Source: Heterotrichella gracilis
Lineage: Eukaryota; Sar; Xanthophyceae; Tribonematales; Xanthonemataceae
Assembly (NCBI GenBank): GCA_032358255.1
Contig: JAULBX010027386.1
Coordinates: forward strand, 4,205-37,542
Length of the DNA: 33,338 nt
Direction: 5' to 3'
Numbering within the stretch: position 1 is the stretch's first letter; every line of letters starts with the position of its first letter. A program made the position numbers and the translations under genes. A model generated the notes under the pieces. The model had not been told where the DNA came from, did not search any database, and saw only the letters and a program-made list of their open reading frames with translations. Positions 31,619-33,338 of the stretch are shown here, piece after piece.

Positions 31619-33338
31619 TTAATGGCTAGCAGCAGAACCATGGCTGGGTACGCTGACTTGGACTGATGAGGAGACTTTTCCCGCATGGATGTGCCATGTG
31701 CCGGGAAGCACCGCAGGCCCATTTTCCTCATCCATTGCCAGTGTGAAATCACTTGAGCCCAGCTTGAATGTGACATCAGCGTGTTCTCCTGGAAGCATGT
31801 GCACCCGCCTGCATGCATCGAACTTGGCTAAGTTGTACTTATTACAAAGCGTGCTTGCATGGATAATGCGCAATAAACTTTGTACTTTTGGGTTGTCATA
31901 ATCCTAGAGCCTCAATGGCAAGGGCAGCAATGACAGTGAGAAAGGTTGTGGCAGACATTTTGCATGCATTTTCCGCCCAGCATGCATGGAAGGCATTTTT
32001 TGTTATGAAAAGCAATCTGCTGTGCCAAGGTGGCAAAATTGTTTCTGTTGTGCAGAACCAATGTGCGTCCGCAATTGCATGAGGTCTGATTGAGTGCAGA
32101 GTAAGCAGCAGTGAGCAATGCCTGCGCAAGTTGGATACGCACCTGAAACCCCGGAGAGAGCGCTTTGGCAGACCTTCTTTGTGTAGTGCGCTGTCTTTGA
32201 GGGCATGCGGTGCAACAAACAGGATGACTACCTCGTCACCTGCCATTGCCCCTGCATAATAATTGAATGTGCGTGAGATTGCAAGCCATATGTATGAAAG
32301 CATTCCCAAGGTCACCAACAGACTGTAATAATATCATATTTTTCAGCATGGCACCTAGTGCAAAATTTGCGCTCACCTGCATTTGTGACCCGCACATTCA
32401 CTACCATTTTATTGAAATCTTCATCATCCACAGCCACGACCCTCATCGGACTGTAGTCAAATTGGATGTATGACAGCCCATGTGCAAACTCGTACACAGC
32501 AGGAACCTGCAGTTGCACTTGCCAGCATTACACAATGGAATTGATGAGGCAACAGGTTGCAGTATAGAATAGATTGTTGCAACTTGAGCCTCAGATCATT
32601 CAGGACAACAACCTCAGGAGTCCAGTCCCTAGTGCGTCTTTGCTTGACAGGCAGCACTAGCTGGAACAGTGTACCAGCCTTTGCCTGTTGTTGAGCTGGA
32701 AAAAATAGCCAAAGCAGCACTGCCATACGTGATTACCTGCAAGTATCTGTATGTCCGCCCAGGATACTTTCTCATGTCCATTTCAGACATGCTCATCTGC
32801 TCTGTGTAGCTGTTGTGATAGAATGTCATGGGAAGCCTGCCGGATGGAGACACATCCCCAAACAGGATGTCTGCAATGCCTGAGGCACCCTGCACATTGC
32901 AAGAATTGCTACTTGGCAAATATCAACCTCCATTGCCATGCTATTACGGTACACCAATTGGGCAGCTGTATCAGTACCGATATTGTCGTGCCATAGGGAT
33001 GCTATAAAGGATTACACCATGCGGTGCGCTTACCTGGCCAGGGTAAAATACTGTGAGGATGGCACCAATTCGAGGAGAATCCCTCATCCAGGCTACGTCC
33101 AAAGGGCCTCCGTGCACCAAAACAACCACCAGAGGCTTGCTAGTGGTCACTGCTGCTGCCTGTATTGCACAAAACATTCACAGTCAAGCATCACAGCCAA
33201 CGACTGTAGTGCGCTGTTTGTACATTCACTGTAGACGCGCAGGCCTGTTGGTTGCTGTAGTGTAAGTAAGTAAGTAAGTAAGTATTTGCTTTCCAGCTTT
33301 GAAAGCCAGGTTAGCATGTCTGGGTATGCCTCACCCCA
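31619..33338 (-). CDS. Glycoside hydrolase family 3 enzyme, beta-xylosidase type, C-terminal part
   Basis: Partial; the 5' part is beyond the window. Exons in gene order: 33159-33034, 32889-32737, 32506-32377, 32251-32143, 31808-31619 (stop TAA). Phases agree at each join. The peptide begins in the GH3 C-terminal alpha/beta sandwich (TSKPLVVVLVHGGPLDVAW, RIGAILTVFYPGQ, GASGIADILFGDVSPSGRLP, YPGRTYRYLQ, YEFAHGLSY). It ends in a fibronectin type III-like domain (NVRVTNAG joined to AMAGDEVVILFV, LRGFRRVHMLPGEHADVTF). The YPGRTYR and GLSY blocks are those of plant beta-D-xylosidase/arabinofuranosidase-type GH3 enzymes, which act on cell-wall or extracellular glycans. The catalytic Asp nucleophile is in the unseen N-terminal half. 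Alternative use of the TAG acceptor ending at 31904 was rejected because it leads to a stop. An upstream exon might end near 33335. Confidence 0.92.
33258..33284. repeat. Tetranucleotide (TAAG)n microsatellite
   Basis: About six tandem TAAG units lie in the intron of the GH3 gene upstream of its first visible exon. On the plus strand it is a run of GTAAGT donor-like words, but the gene is on the minus strand, so this is not a splice site for it. Confidence 0.9.

Noticed and set aside
31809-31903. Earlier acceptor for the last GH3 exon (TAG ending at 31904)
   Set aside because: The preceding exon ends in phase 2, and joining here leads to a stop; joining at 31808 gives LRGFRRVHMLPGEHADV, as expected for GH3.
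33258-33284. GTAAGT repeats as clustered splice donors
   Set aside because: They read as donors only on the plus strand, whereas the gene here is on the minus strand; a simple TAAG microsatellite explains them.

Overview
This window is nuclear DNA from a green alga, most likely a core chlorophyte. The genes have many short GT-AG introns, the coding exons are GC-rich, and the beta-tubulin is, from memory, nearly identical to the Chlamydomonas protein over most of its length. Several genes have plant-type architecture: a ceramide glucosyltransferase like the plant enzyme, a double-DNA-binding-domain (DEL-type) E2F and MAG2/RINT1. Telomere-like TTTAGGG motifs are scattered through introns and spacers. 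I see no bacterial operon, virus, CRISPR array or complete transposon.

Layout. 1-1528 (+): 3' end of a ceramide glucosyltransferase gene. 2759-9343 (+): SUV3-type RNA helicase, 12 exons. 10835-13922 (-): atypical DEL/E2F7-8-like repressor, 5 exons. 15742-22770 (-): MAG2/RINT1/Tip20 ER-Golgi tethering protein, 11 exons. One MAG2 intron carries a decayed copy of the beta-tubulin promoter and first exon on the opposite strand. 23548-25451 (+): beta-tubulin, 4 exons, divergent from MAG2. 26376-27920 (-): unrecognised 232-residue protein, 4 exons. 28691-31462 (+): LigB/DOPA-dioxygenase-type extradiol dioxygenase, 5 exons. 31619-33338 (-): C-terminal part of a glycoside hydrolase family 3 enzyme (beta-xylosidase type) that runs off the window. 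I placed exon ends by reading splice consensus, reading-frame phase and family conservation together. Apart from the edge-truncated ceramide glucosyltransferase and GH3 models, every gene model closes in phase from start to stop.

The genes are not a pathway. They are housekeeping and accessory genes, and MAG2/tubulin and the unknown gene/LigB share divergent promoter regions. The most striking property is structural. At least a dozen exon edges have been copied in direct orientation into the adjoining intron or 3' flank, usually with the splice donor or acceptor intact. Examples are exon 2, 6, 8, 11 and 12 edges of SUV3, exon 2 of the E2F, exons 7 and 10 of MAG2, the last exon of LigB and the mini-exon of the glucosyltransferase. 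Several of these arrays contain telomere-like TTTAGGG/CCCTAAA tracts. This looks like a repeated mutational process that spans splice junctions, and it supplies duplicate splice sites. It is the main candidate here for an undescribed phenomenon. The second is the beta-tubulin promoter copy inside MAG2, which points antisense to MAG2.
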